Shown here one piece after another: positions 7,826-16,291 of a DNA stretch of 43,124 nt. Source of the DNA: an uncultured Phocaeicola sp. (GTDB taxonomy: Bacteria; Bacteroidota; Bacteroidia; Bacteroidales; Bacteroidaceae); NCBI GenBank assembly GCA_944322395.1, contig CALUPA010000017.1, positions 1-43,124 of the forward strand, given 5' to 3'. The position numbers and the translations under genes were made by a program. The notes beneath the pieces were generated by a model. The model did no database searches. It worked only from the letters and a program-made list of their open reading frames with translations, and was not told where the DNA came from. Position 1 is the first letter of the stretch; the number at the start of each line of letters is the position of its first letter.

Positions 7826-9082
7826 ATGAAAAAAAGTTTAGTTCTAGTAGCCTTTATGGCATTGCCGGGCTTTATGATGGCCCAAAAGAAGGGTTTTGAT
7901 TATAAGTTCTATGGTCAGGTTCGTACTGACTTATTTTATAATTCAAGAGCAAATTCGGAAACAGTTGACGGATTGTTCTACATGTATCCTAAAGACATTT
8001 TACCTGATGCTGATGGAAAAGATCTGAATAGTTTTGCCAATGGTGGATTCTATACTTTGTATTCACGATTGGGGATTGATGTGGATGGTCCGGAACTGAT
8101 GGGTAAGATTAAGACATCGGCAAAACTTGAAGTTGATTTCCGCGGTTCGGGAACTTCTTTTTCAATGTTCCGTATGCGACATGTTTACTTTAATCTGGAC
8201 TGGGGTAAGTCAGCCTTGCTGGTAGGTCAGACATGGCATCCTCTTTATGGTGATGTAGCCCCTGATATTCTGAACTTGAATATGGGTGCTCCGTTCCAGC
8301 CTTTCAGCCGTGCTCCACAGTTGAGATACAGGTTTACTACCAAAGGACTGGTGCTTACGGCTTCGGCTATATGGCAGTCGCAGTATCTTTCTGTAGGTCC
8401 GGCAAATAATGCTCCTGGTACTACAACAACAGTGAAAAGCCAGAATTTCATAAAGAACAGTTGTGTGCCTGAATTCTATTTTGGAGCCGATTACAGAACT
8501 TTGGGAATGATTCTTGGTGCCGGAGTACATGTCTCTTCTATGACTCCACGTACACAGTCGGAAATCAAAATGGAAGATAAAACAAGTAAAATCTATAAGG
8601 TTAACGAACGTATCACAAGTGTTTCAGGTGAGGCTCATGTGAAATATGTAAAGGAGAAATTTTCTTTCTCGGCAAAAACATTGTTGAGTTCTAATCTAAC
8701 AATGACAAGTACTGTGGGAGGATACGGAGTTACACATGTAGATTCTCGCACGGGCGAGCAGGAATATGCTCCATTGCGAGTGTCTCACTCGTGGGTAAAT
8801 ATGGTTTATGGAAGTAAGTTGCGTTTTGGAGTTTTTGCAGGTTATCTTAAGAATCTTGGAGCAAAAGAGGATGTTAAGAGTCTGATAGGAACAGGAACAA
8901 ATCTGGATCAGCTGTCAAGTGCATCAGCCGAGCTTACATATAATATTCCTAACTGGAAATTTGGGGCGGAATATTCATGGACTGGTGCATGGTACGGAAA
9001 AAATGATTCTAAAGGAAAGGTAGTTGATACAAATCTTTTAAAGAATAACAGAGTTGTATTAACTGCAATGTTCCAATTCTGA
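7826..9082 (+). CDS. DcaP-like outer-membrane porin
   Basis: A 418-residue outer-membrane beta-barrel protein. A signal peptide MKKSLVLVAFMALPGFMMAQ is followed by FDYKFYGQVRTDLFYNSR, repeated amphipathic strands and a C-terminal aromatic residue (VVLTAMFQF), the usual barrel end. The strand FRMRHVYFNLDWGKSALLVGQTWHPLYGD is like DcaP/trimeric-porin relatives, in which the WGxxxLxxGQxw motif is typical. DcaP porins elsewhere pass small, mainly negatively charged solutes; specificity here is unknown. It sits 17 bases after ybjQ and 37 bases before the first DUF3857 gene, so it could supply the outer-membrane step for the CstA transporter. Confidence 0.75.
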   Translation: MKKSLVLVAFMALPGFMMAQKKGFDYKFYGQVRTDLFYNSRANSETVDGLFYMYPKDILPDADGKDLNSFANGGFYTLYSRLGIDVDGPELMGKIKTSAKLEVDFRGSGTSFSMFRMRHVYFNLDWGKSALLVGQTWHPLYGDVAPDILNLNMGAPFQPFSRAPQLRYRFTTKGLVLTASAIWQSQYLSVGPANNAPGTTTTVKSQNFIKNSCVPEFYFGADYRTLGMILGAGVHVSSMTPRTQSEIKMEDKTSKIYKVNERITSVSGEAHVKYVKEKFSFSAKTLLSSNLTMTSTVGGYGVTHVDSRTGEQEYAPLRVSHSWVNMVYGSKLRFGVFAGYLKNLGAKEDVKSLIGTGTNLDQLSSASAELTYNIPNWKFGAEYSWTGAWYGKNDSKGKVVDTNLLKNNRVVLTAMFQF

Positions 9083-9119
9083 TAATATCTCGTAGTTTAA
9101 ACCTATTAATAATGATATT

Positions 9120-11075
9120 ATGAAGACAAAAGTATTTCTTTTGTTTGCATCTTTGTTCATAACTTCAGCAGGTTCTCAGGCTAATCCGTTTGCCAATTAT
9201 AAGGACATGCTGAAGTCGGACAAATATTCAAACCATGCTTCAGTGACGTTACTCGATAGTACAAATGTGTCTGTACAGCCTACCGGGCAAGGAGCTTTTT
9301 CAGTAGTAAAAGCTATTAAGATACAGAACCAGAAAGGGGTAATGACAAATCGAGTTCTTAAATATGATTATGATCCGCTTACAGCAGCGGCCAAGTTTAA
9401 AGTTGTTAGAATATATCATGAAGACGGTACATATACGGAAGTAGATGTAAATAAGACATGCGACTACGCTGCACCTGCCAGAATGATATATTGGGGAGCA
9501 CGACAGATTATGCTCCAGCTGGATAATCTTAAACCTGGCGATGTTATATATTATGAGATAGACAAGAAAGGTTTTACATACGCACTTCTTGGAGCTGAGG
9601 GTGATGATGACTCTCGTTTCATTCCTCCTATGCGCGGACAGTTTTATGATATTGTTCCGTTCTGGGTTCATGAACCGACTATCAGAAAGGTTTACAGAGT
9701 AGGAATGCCTATGGAAAAAGATCTTCAGTTTCAGTTTTATCAGGGTGAGTGTTCGTCGTCAATGCGTTATGACGATGGCAAGAAGGTATATACTTTCGCG
9801 ATGAATGATGTTATGCCTTTTGATAGTGAGCCTGATATGGTTGATCTTTTCGATGCGGCTTCGAAACTGATGATGTCAACTACTCCGAATTGGATGGAAA
9901 AATCTCGTTGGTTTAACAAGGTAAATGAGGATTATGGTAGTTTCGATGCCATACCTGAAGCGCAGAAGAAAGTTGATGAATTGGTAAAAGGCAAGAAAAG
10001 TGAAATGGAGAAAATTGCTGTTCTTACACACTGGGTGGCTGACAATATCCGTTATGCCGGAATTACAATGGGAAAAGGTGAAGGGTTTACTCTTCATAAT
10101 CTGAAAATGAATTATACAGACCGTTGTGGTGTGTGTAAGGATATAGCAGGAACATTGGTGGCTTTTCTTCGTATGGCCGGTTTTGAGGCATATCCTGCAA
10201 TGACTATGGCGGGTAGTAGGGTGGAAAGTATACCGGCTGACCATTTCAATCATTGTGTGGCTGTAGTGAAACTAAGTAACGGTACTCTTATGCCCCTAGA
10301 TCCTACGTGGGTTCCTTTCTGTCGTGAATTGTGGAGCAGTGCAGAACAGCAACAGAACTATCTGCCTGGTATTCCTGAAGGTTCCGATCTTTGTGTGACT
10401 CCTGTTTCTGCACCTGAAAACCATTATGTGCGCATTAATGCAGAAAACCGATTGACTAATGATGGTACTTTGGTGGGAAAATTCACTATATCTGCCGAAG
10501 GACAGAGTGATAGCAATATCCGTCGTATATTTACAACTGGATTTCAGAGTGAATGGCGCAATACGATGGAGAAGCAACTGCTTAGTGTATCTCCTAAAGC
10601 TGTGATGAAGAGTGTTGACTATGGACGTTCTCCTAAAGACTATCAGAAAGCACCTATAAGCATAACATTTACCTACGAGATACCGGGATATGCTATGACA
10701 GGTGACAGTGAATTGATTTTCAAACCATTCGTGATGAATAATCTCTATACACAAGTATTGTCTTTTCTTCGTATAAATACAGATTTAAAAGAACGTAAGT
10801 ATGAATTCAAAGATTCTTGTTCGCGCCTGGTTGAGATGGAAGAAAAACTTTCTTTGCCTTCTGGATATAAGATGCTTGGGGACGAAAAGTATTTTAAGAT
10901 TGATGGTAAGGCTGCTGATTTTGATGGAATACTTAAGCAGGATGGTAGTAAGATTATTTTGGATACCAAACTGTCTTTATACAAGAGAGTTTATTCGGCT
11001 GAGGATTGGGATGATTTCCGTAATTCAGTGAATGCCTATAAATCGTTTGGTGAGTATATTGTAGTTAGAAAGTAA
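9120..11075 (+). CDS. Periplasmic DUF3857/transglutaminase-fold protein with intact triad
   Basis: A 651-residue exported protein. After a signal peptide (MKTKVFLLFASLFITSAGSQA) comes an N-terminal DUF3857 beta domain (Pfam PF12969, about residues 50-240). A transglutaminase-like core follows (PF01841, about 290-400), with Cys339 in RCGVCKD, His378 in HFNHCVA and Asp394 in PLDPTW as the catalytic triad. The C-terminal third is beta-rich. Such proteins act in the periplasm or at the outer membrane of Bacteroidota; whether they cut, cross-link or bind peptides is not known. Its partner downstream has the same layout but lacks the Cys. Confidence 0.9.
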   Translation: MKTKVFLLFASLFITSAGSQANPFANYKDMLKSDKYSNHASVTLLDSTNVSVQPTGQGAFSVVKAIKIQNQKGVMTNRVLKYDYDPLTAAAKFKVVRIYHEDGTYTEVDVNKTCDYAAPARMIYWGARQIMLQLDNLKPGDVIYYEIDKKGFTYALLGAEGDDDSRFIPPMRGQFYDIVPFWVHEPTIRKVYRVGMPMEKDLQFQFYQGECSSSMRYDDGKKVYTFAMNDVMPFDSEPDMVDLFDAASKLMMSTTPNWMEKSRWFNKVNEDYGSFDAIPEAQKKVDELVKGKKSEMEKIAVLTHWVADNIRYAGITMGKGEGFTLHNLKMNYTDRCGVCKDIAGTLVAFLRMAGFEAYPAMTMAGSRVESIPADHFNHCVAVVKLSNGTLMPLDPTWVPFCRELWSSAEQQQNYLPGIPEGSDLCVTPVSAPENHYVRINAENRLTNDGTLVGKFTISAEGQSDSNIRRIFTTGFQSEWRNTMEKQLLSVSPKAVMKSVDYGRSPKDYQKAPISITFTYEIPGYAMTGDSELIFKPFVMNNLYTQVLSFLRINTDLKERKYEFKDSCSRLVEMEEKLSLPSGYKMLGDEKYFKIDGKAADFDGILKQDGSKIILDTKLSLYKRVYSAEDWDDFRNSVNAYKSFGEYIVVRK

Positions 11076-11089
11076 TAAAGTAGTATATT

Positions 11090-12703
11090 ATGAAAACCAT
11101 AAAACAATATTTATGTCTGATATGCTTGCTTCTGACAGTAGTTCAGGCTTATTCCGCTTCGGAGGCAAGTTTCAGAAAACTATATAAGACATATACTCTG
11201 AATCAGGACGGAAGCATGGAAGAAAGGGTATATAAGGAATTGAAAATTTTCACTCATGCTGCAATGAACAGCAAATATGGTGAAACGTTTATTGTGTATA
11301 ATCCGGAGTTTCAGGAGTTGAAGATTAACGAATCATACACAATACAGAAGGATGGTAGTAAGGTGATTACTCCTGCTAACGCTTTTGTGGAAGTATTGCC
11401 TTCTTTTGCGGCTGATGCTCCAGCTTACAATCATTTGAAGGAGATGGTTGTTGTTCATACAGGACTAGAACTTGGAGCGACCATAGTGCTTGATTATTCC
11501 ATCAAGACTAAGGCATCGATGTGTGGCGAACTGGACGTATTTACTATGATTAAGGAATTTTCTCCTATAGAAAATTTCAAATTGACAGTGAATGTACCAG
11601 AATCGAAAAAACTCAACTACGAACTTTTAAACTTTTCTGCAAAACCAACTGAAGTTGTGAAAAATGGTATGAGAAGCATTTCTTATAACATGAAGAATGT
11701 AAAGCCACGTCCATATTCTTATCCTGTATATAGTGCTTCTGTAGGTATTGTACAACAAGTGGCAAGTGGAATGATGACTGCATTTACTGCTTCTACATAT
11801 GAAAGTAATGCTGTAGCTCTTGAAGTCTTAAAGAAACGGTTCGTGGTAGGGGACAGCAAGGTAATCGAAAATAAAATTCTTGAAATAAAGAAAGAAACAG
11901 GTGATGATAAAAATAAACTCCGTATGGCTATAAATGAGTTTATGATGTATTTGTATAGTGTGAAAGGACAGTGCGGAGTTTCATTAAGTCAGGCAGGATA
12001 CAGGGTGCGTCCGGCTTCGGAAGTTCTTCTTTCTATGTATGGAACGAGAGCAGAGCTGGCAAACCTTGATAATGTATTGCATAAGGCGGCAGGTCTTGAG
12101 GCAGAGATTAAGGTGGCTTCGGTGAAAGTGTCCGATATGAACAGTGTGGGATTGAGTGGAGTTGTAGCAGTTCTTTCAGATAGCGAGATGAATACCTATG
12201 CTAACGGATGGTATGCTGATGTTCAGGATTATATGTCCGTAACTGACCTAAATGGAGTCAAGTCTTCGTTAATAATAGATAAACCTGAAAAACCTACTAA
12301 AAATATCAAAACGATTGAGGTGAACAAAGATAACTGTAAAGAATTATCTGGTGGATATGTTGCTGTAACTATTCCTGATACTCATTTAGCCGGAACTCTT
12401 TATCCTTATTCGGCAAATACGTCAATAACAGAGAATATGATACTTCCTCATAAGTTATATTTCGTAATGCAATATAATGTAAAGCTTCCTAAAGGAAAAA
12501 AGTGGGTTGGAAAACGAAATGTGAATGTTTCTAATGAAGTAGGGAATGTGAGTGTTGAATATGAACTTTTAGGTGATGAAGTGAAAGTTACTTATACTTA
12601 TAAGATTGATGAACAGATGATAACAAAGAAGAATTATGAGCAGTTATATTCACTTATAAGTGAATGCAAGGATATGAATAATTACACATTGATATTCAGA
12701 TAA
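11090..12703 (+). CDS. DUF3857 protein with degenerate transglutaminase domain
   Basis: A 537-residue exported protein, signal peptide MKTIKQYLCLICLLLTVVQAYSA. The N-terminal half matches the DUF3857 pattern (about residues 45-215, with EFQELKINESYTIQKDGSKV and GLELGATIVLDYSI). The middle region SMYGTRAELANLDNVLHKAAGLEAE aligns with the transglutaminase motif YGTC-(G/K)-(D/E)-K-A-xLL...LL..AGI-A, but the catalytic Cys position is Arg320 and no clear His-Asp pair follows. It is therefore probably a non-catalytic partner of the preceding enzyme, 14 bases upstream. It ends at a strong bidirectional terminator shared with pgk. Confidence 0.82.
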   Translation: MKTIKQYLCLICLLLTVVQAYSASEASFRKLYKTYTLNQDGSMEERVYKELKIFTHAAMNSKYGETFIVYNPEFQELKINESYTIQKDGSKVITPANAFVEVLPSFAADAPAYNHLKEMVVVHTGLELGATIVLDYSIKTKASMCGELDVFTMIKEFSPIENFKLTVNVPESKKLNYELLNFSAKPTEVVKNGMRSISYNMKNVKPRPYSYPVYSASVGIVQQVASGMMTAFTASTYESNAVALEVLKKRFVVGDSKVIENKILEIKKETGDDKNKLRMAINEFMMYLYSVKGQCGVSLSQAGYRVRPASEVLLSMYGTRAELANLDNVLHKAAGLEAEIKVASVKVSDMNSVGLSGVVAVLSDSEMNTYANGWYADVQDYMSVTDLNGVKSSLIIDKPEKPTKNIKTIEVNKDNCKELSGGYVAVTIPDTHLAGTLYPYSANTSITENMILPHKLYFVMQYNVKLPKGKKWVGKRNVNVSNEVGNVSVEYELLGDEVKVTYTYKIDEQMITKKNYEQLYSLISECKDMNNYTLIFR

Positions 12704-12708
12704 AAAAG

Positions 12709-12737
12709 AAAAGGAGACCATTTTGGTCTCCTTTCTT
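12709..12737. terminator. Bidirectional terminator between the DUF3857 gene and pgk
   Basis: AAGGAGACC (12711-12719) and GGTCTCCTT (12725-12733) pair perfectly around an ATTTT loop, with A-rich and T-rich flanks. It serves the plus-strand cluster and probably pgk on the minus strand. Confidence 0.85.
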
Positions 12738-12762
12738 ATTATAATATGAAATAATTTTCAAA

Positions 12763-13932
12763 TTATTTGTCACCGCGGATAGCTGCGATACCCGGAAGGA
12801 TCTTACCTTCGATTGCTTCAAGCAAAGCACCACCACCAGTAGAAATGTATGATACCTGGTCAGCCATACCGAACTTGTTGATGCAAGCTACTGAATCACC
12901 ACCACCGATGAGTGAGAATGCACCTTCTTTAGTAGCTTCAGCGATAGCTTCTGCGATAACCTTAGAACCACCTGCGAAGTTGTCCATTTCGAATACACCT
13001 GCAGGACCGTTCCACAAGATAGTCTTAGCACCCTTGATAGCAGCCTTGAATTCTTCGCGAGTCTTAGGACCTGCATCAAGACCCATCCATCCGTCAGGAA
13101 TGTTTGTATCGTCGCAAACCTGAGTGTTAGCATCATTTGCAAAAGCGTCAGCAGCGATACAGTCGCAACCTAATACAAGGTTAACACCTTTAGCTTTAGC
13201 CTTTTCGATGATGTCAAGAGCCAACTGAAGTTTGTCGTCTTCTACCAATGAATTACCAATCTTACCACCTTTAGCCTTAGCGAAAGTAAATGCCATACCA
13301 CCGCAAAGAATCAGGTTATCAACTTTATCCATCAGGTTTTCGATGATACCGATCTTAGTAGAAACCTTAGAACCACCCATGATAGCAGTGAAAGGACGTT
13401 TGATGTCTTTCAATACGTTGTCAACAGCCTGAACTTCTTTTTCCATCAGGTAGCCCAACATCTTGTGGTCTGCATCAAAGTAGTCAGCGATAACAGCTGT
13501 AGAAGCGTGTTTACGGTGAGCTGTACCGAATGCATCCATTACGTAGCAGTCAGCATATGAAGCAAGAGTCTTAGCGAATTCTTTCTGACGAGCTTTCATT
13601 TCTTTCTTAGCATCTTCGTAAGCTGGATCTTCTTTTTCGATACCTACTGGCTTACCTTCTTCTTCAGGATAGAAACGAAGGTTTTCAAGCAAAAGAACTT
13701 CACCTGATTTAAGAGCTGCAGCAGCTTCAGAAGCTTTTGCACAGTCTGGAGCGAATTTTACTTCAACACCAAGAGCTGCAGAAACAGCGTCAACAATCTG
13801 GCTCAAAGAATATTTAGCGTTTACTTTGCCTTTTGGTTTACCCATGTGTGACATGATGATCAAAGGCACGTTGAAGTCAACGCGAACGATTGCCTTTTTA
13901 CCAGCAAAGTTGAATTTGTCAATTGTCATCAT
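12763..13932 (-). CDS. pgk: Phosphoglycerate kinase with an apparent internal deletion
   Basis: PGK makes ATP and 3-phosphoglycerate from 1,3-bisphosphoglycerate in glycolysis. The 389-residue product is otherwise a normal Bacteroidales enzyme: signature IVRVDFNVP (residues 15-23), [52 protein letters not shown] and a GGGDSVA nucleotide loop. However VPL (22-24) runs straight into [11 protein letters not shown]. The usual loop and helix between them, about 29 residues with a TDDTR-(M/I)-R-AALPTLKK type sequence, are absent. That segment carries the substrate-binding Arg38 of yeast PGK. Family length is about 415-420. The reading frame stays open across the junction at 13860/13861. Either the enzyme is damaged or the assembly lost about 87 bases. 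Confidence 0.9.
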   Translation of the reverse strand: MMTIDKFNFAGKKAIVRVDFNVPLIIMSHMGKPKGKVNAKYSLSQIVDAVSAALGVEVKFAPDCAKASEAAAALKSGEVLLLENLRFYPEEEGKPVGIEKEDPAYEDAKKEMKARQKEFAKTLASYADCYVMDAFGTAHRKHASTAVIADYFDADHKMLGYLMEKEVQAVDNVLKDIKRPFTAIMGGSKVSTKIGIIENLMDKVDNLILCGGMAFTFAKAKGGKIGNSLVEDDKLQLALDIIEKAKAKGVNLVLGCDCIAADAFANDANTQVCDDTNIPDGWMGLDAGPKTREEFKAAIKGAKTILWNGPAGVFEMDNFAGGSKVIAEAIAEATKEGAFSLIGGGDSVACINKFGMADQVSYISTGGGALLEAIEGKILPGIAAIRGDK

Positions 13933-13982
13933 AATCGTAATATTTTAATTAAAGAGTTTTTTCTTTATTTCTTAGACGCTCG

Positions 13983-13990
13983 CAAAGTTA
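13983..13990 (-). promoter_or_regulatory. -7 box for pgk
   Basis: TAACTTTG on the minus strand matches TAnnTTTG, about 50 bases before the pgk ATG. No good -33 TTG is seen 18-20 bases further upstream. Confidence 0.5.
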
Positions 13991-14014
13991 AGAAAAAAAT
14001 ATTACAGAAGATAA

Positions 14015-14054
14015 AATGTGATAATTATTTTCGTGGGGATGATAATTTCACATT
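14015..14054 (-). terminator. Terminator of the PagL-like operon
   Basis: AATGTGA (14015-14021) pairs with TCACATT (14048-14054), and the stem continues inward through AATTAT-type arms with one bulge. On the minus strand the stem runs into a short T-run (ACATTTTATC). Confidence 0.55.
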
Positions 14055-14073
14055 GTTCTATTTCAAGATTTTG

Positions 14074-15291
14074 TCAATATCTGTTCTTGTCTGCATTAAA
14101 TCTGTAACCTATACCTATCATTAGGTTATTGGGATTCTTGAATTTATATAGTTGGTAGCCTACATGCAGAAAAACGTTTCTTGTTATGTTTGTTTTGAGA
14201 ACGAATGTTTGGTAAAAGGAGTTGGTGTCGGCACCACGACATATAAAGTTTTTTCCTATACCAAAATTGATAGAAAATATGGGCATGACTATTTCTGCCC
14301 TAGCCGACAAACCTAGTGAGAATTGTTCTATAAATGGCGGTCGGAAGAATTTTATTTCATCGGTTGGAGTATCAGTGTTGGCTACATGGTCGGTGATGTT
14401 TGCACTCTCGTCGTATTGGGCATCGAGCGACAATCCGGCACGGAAATATTTGTTGAAGTTGTACATTGGGCTGAAGTTTATTCCTGCCACTGCAAAATTT
14501 CCTGGTATTAGCATGCCGGAACCGTCTTGCCATACTATACCTTTCTTTTTTGTTGCACCATATATTATCAAGTCATAATTAATGTATGGCTTGAATCCAT
14601 ATTTGGGTATAACGGCCAATCTGTTTTTGTTGTAGATTTTTGAGTTAGGGTCATCCTGAGGACACCACATAAGCCCGATACGTCCGTCGAGTGTGTTTAC
14701 ACCATAATTAGGATAACTGGTGTTTCCGTTGGAATAATGCGATAGACCTATACCTGCCCTGAATGAAACTTCTTTTGTTATCTGCCAGTTCAGCAAGAAA
14801 CCTAAATTTATATATGCGTTTGCCTTTGAACCAACTATTGTGTTATATGGATTTTTCTCGGCATCGTATTCTTTCCAACCAAATGATACACCGAAATTCC
14901 ATTCATAATCTAATGAAATATTTTTGGTAATAGATGCTATTCTGGAAGTCTGGAACACATATACAGCTAAAGGGTTTCCAACTTCTTTCCGGTTATAAAA
15001 AGTGTTGTATCCTATTCCTATACCTTGAACAGTATTAGGATACATTTTGCCCATATAACTGTCAGGACCAAACTTGAATCCATATTTAATATGCCCTGAC
15101 AGGTTTGTGTGTATTGGAGATTTTGCCATATTTTCTCCTTTGAAGAAACCTTTTGTAGGAAATGTATATGACGGCTTGAAGTCTAAACCTATTACGTGTA
15201 TTATTTTTCGTGAGATACTGTCCTGTTCACTTGCGTATATACTTATTGCAGAAAAGCATAACACTAACAGAGATGGTATATATCTTTTCAT
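14074..15291 (-). CDS. PagL-like lipid A deacylase (acyloxyacyl hydrolase family)
   Basis: A 405-residue outer-membrane protein with signal peptide MKRYIPSLLVLCFSAISIYA. The motif GLSHYSNGNTSYPNYGVN (about residue 200) matches the PagL active site, where His and Ser of H-x-S-N act as the catalytic pair and P-N-x-G follows. PagL enzymes (Pfam PF09411) remove the 3-O acyl chain of lipid A in the outer membrane. The protein is over twice the length of Pseudomonas PagL; longer versions are usual in Bacteroidota. It is the last gene of a minus-strand cluster, 14 bases after a lipoprotein gene, so its expression probably depends on the promoter near 17509. Confidence 0.78.
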   Translation of the reverse strand: MKRYIPSLLVLCFSAISIYASEQDSISRKIIHVIGLDFKPSYTFPTKGFFKGENMAKSPIHTNLSGHIKYGFKFGPDSYMGKMYPNTVQGIGIGYNTFYNRKEVGNPLAVYVFQTSRIASITKNISLDYEWNFGVSFGWKEYDAEKNPYNTIVGSKANAYINLGFLLNWQITKEVSFRAGIGLSHYSNGNTSYPNYGVNTLDGRIGLMWCPQDDPNSKIYNKNRLAVIPKYGFKPYINYDLIIYGATKKKGIVWQDGSGMLIPGNFAVAGINFSPMYNFNKYFRAGLSLDAQYDESANITDHVANTDTPTDEIKFFRPPFIEQFSLGLSARAEIVMPIFSINFGIGKNFICRGADTNSFYQTFVLKTNITRNVFLHVGYQLYKFKNPNNLMIGIGYRFNADKNRY

Positions 15292-15305
15292 ATTTGTCTT
15301 ATCAT

Positions 15306-16259
15306 CTAATTGGGGTGTATTATCAGATAGTCATAGGGGTCCATACTGTAAAGTCTTCCTGTAAATATGTATTTTTCTCCAGTTTTGTGGTTTGAAGTAT
15401 GTATTTTATAGTTTACATGAAATTCTTCTATGTTATTATATATCTCTATATTCTTCATTTCCCCCGGGTTGATAGTATCTTTAACAACGAGATCCTTATC
15501 AAGTTTTCCTGTCCAGAAACTTTGATTACTCAATCCGAATGTTACCTTAGTGTTCTGTATAACAGGTTTTCCGTCTAAGATGTCAGGTATAGTTATTTCT
15601 GCTAATTGACTACCTAGAAACCTATCTGCATTTGAGAATGTGTCATAGTCGTCCGGGTGAAATTCAATTCTTCTTTTTGCGTTTTTGAATGGATAGAAAC
15701 TTAATATCACTGGCCTGCTGGAATTAGTATTGTCTACTGTCATAGCTTCAACCTGTTCTGCGGGAAACTTACTATAGTAGAAATCATTTTCGAAATCGTA
15801 TTCCACTTTATCAACGACGAATTTATTTGTAGGCTTTAGTGACACGTTTATGGTTTTGCGGACGTACTTGTTTCCTACTTCTATACTGAGACCGAGAGGG
15901 GAGTTGTTTAGGTTCTTGTCACAAAAGATTTCCATCTCATGGCTGTTTCTTTTTTCGATACGGAAATTGCAGTATGTATCTTTGTAGGAAATAATCGCAT
16001 TTTCTCCATTTTCCAATGGGAGATAGTCTTTTTTTGTGATTCCGTCAAGTTCAAATATTTCCAGAAGCATGGATTTTGTGCTGTAGATATTCAGTATATC
16101 CCAATCTTCTGTATCAAAATACAGTTTATATGGTTTGTCGCTTTCCACTTTACAAGTATCAGGAATATCCGTGATAAAATCTTCAATAAAGATGCCGGAA
16201 TTGCAGCTTCCCAATAAAATTGTTATTAAAATGGATAAAAGTATTATTCTATTTCTCAT
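15306..16259 (-). CDS. Hypothetical lipoprotein
   Basis: A 317-residue lipoprotein of unknown function. The signal peptide MRNRIILLSILITILLGSC carries a lipobox (LLGSC, modified Cys19). The mature part is beta-rich and polar, without a domain I recognise, and ends in DPYDYLIIHPN. It lies between the larger lipoprotein gene (32-base gap) and the PagL-like gene (14-base gap), so all three probably form one transcript. After the lipobox Cys comes NSGIFIED, which lacks the acidic run of Bacteroidota surface-export signals, so the outer-membrane side is uncertain. Confidence 0.72.
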   Translation of the reverse strand: MRNRIILLSILITILLGSCNSGIFIEDFITDIPDTCKVESDKPYKLYFDTEDWDILNIYSTKSMLLEIFELDGITKKDYLPLENGENAIISYKDTYCNFRIEKRNSHEMEIFCDKNLNNSPLGLSIEVGNKYVRKTINVSLKPTNKFVVDKVEYDFENDFYYSKFPAEQVEAMTVDNTNSSRPVILSFYPFKNAKRRIEFHPDDYDTFSNADRFLGSQLAEITIPDILDGKPVIQNTKVTFGLSNQSFWTGKLDKDLVVKDTINPGEMKNIEIYNNIEEFHVNYKIHTSNHKTGEKYIFTGRLYSMDPYDYLIIHPN

Positions 16260-16291
16260 GATTATCAGTACGTAGCCTGATGTTGACTACA

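Noticed and set aside
10296..10754. 152-residue open frame opposite the DUF3857/transglutaminase gene
   Set aside because: It is antisense to a conserved domain and its translation looks like no protein family.
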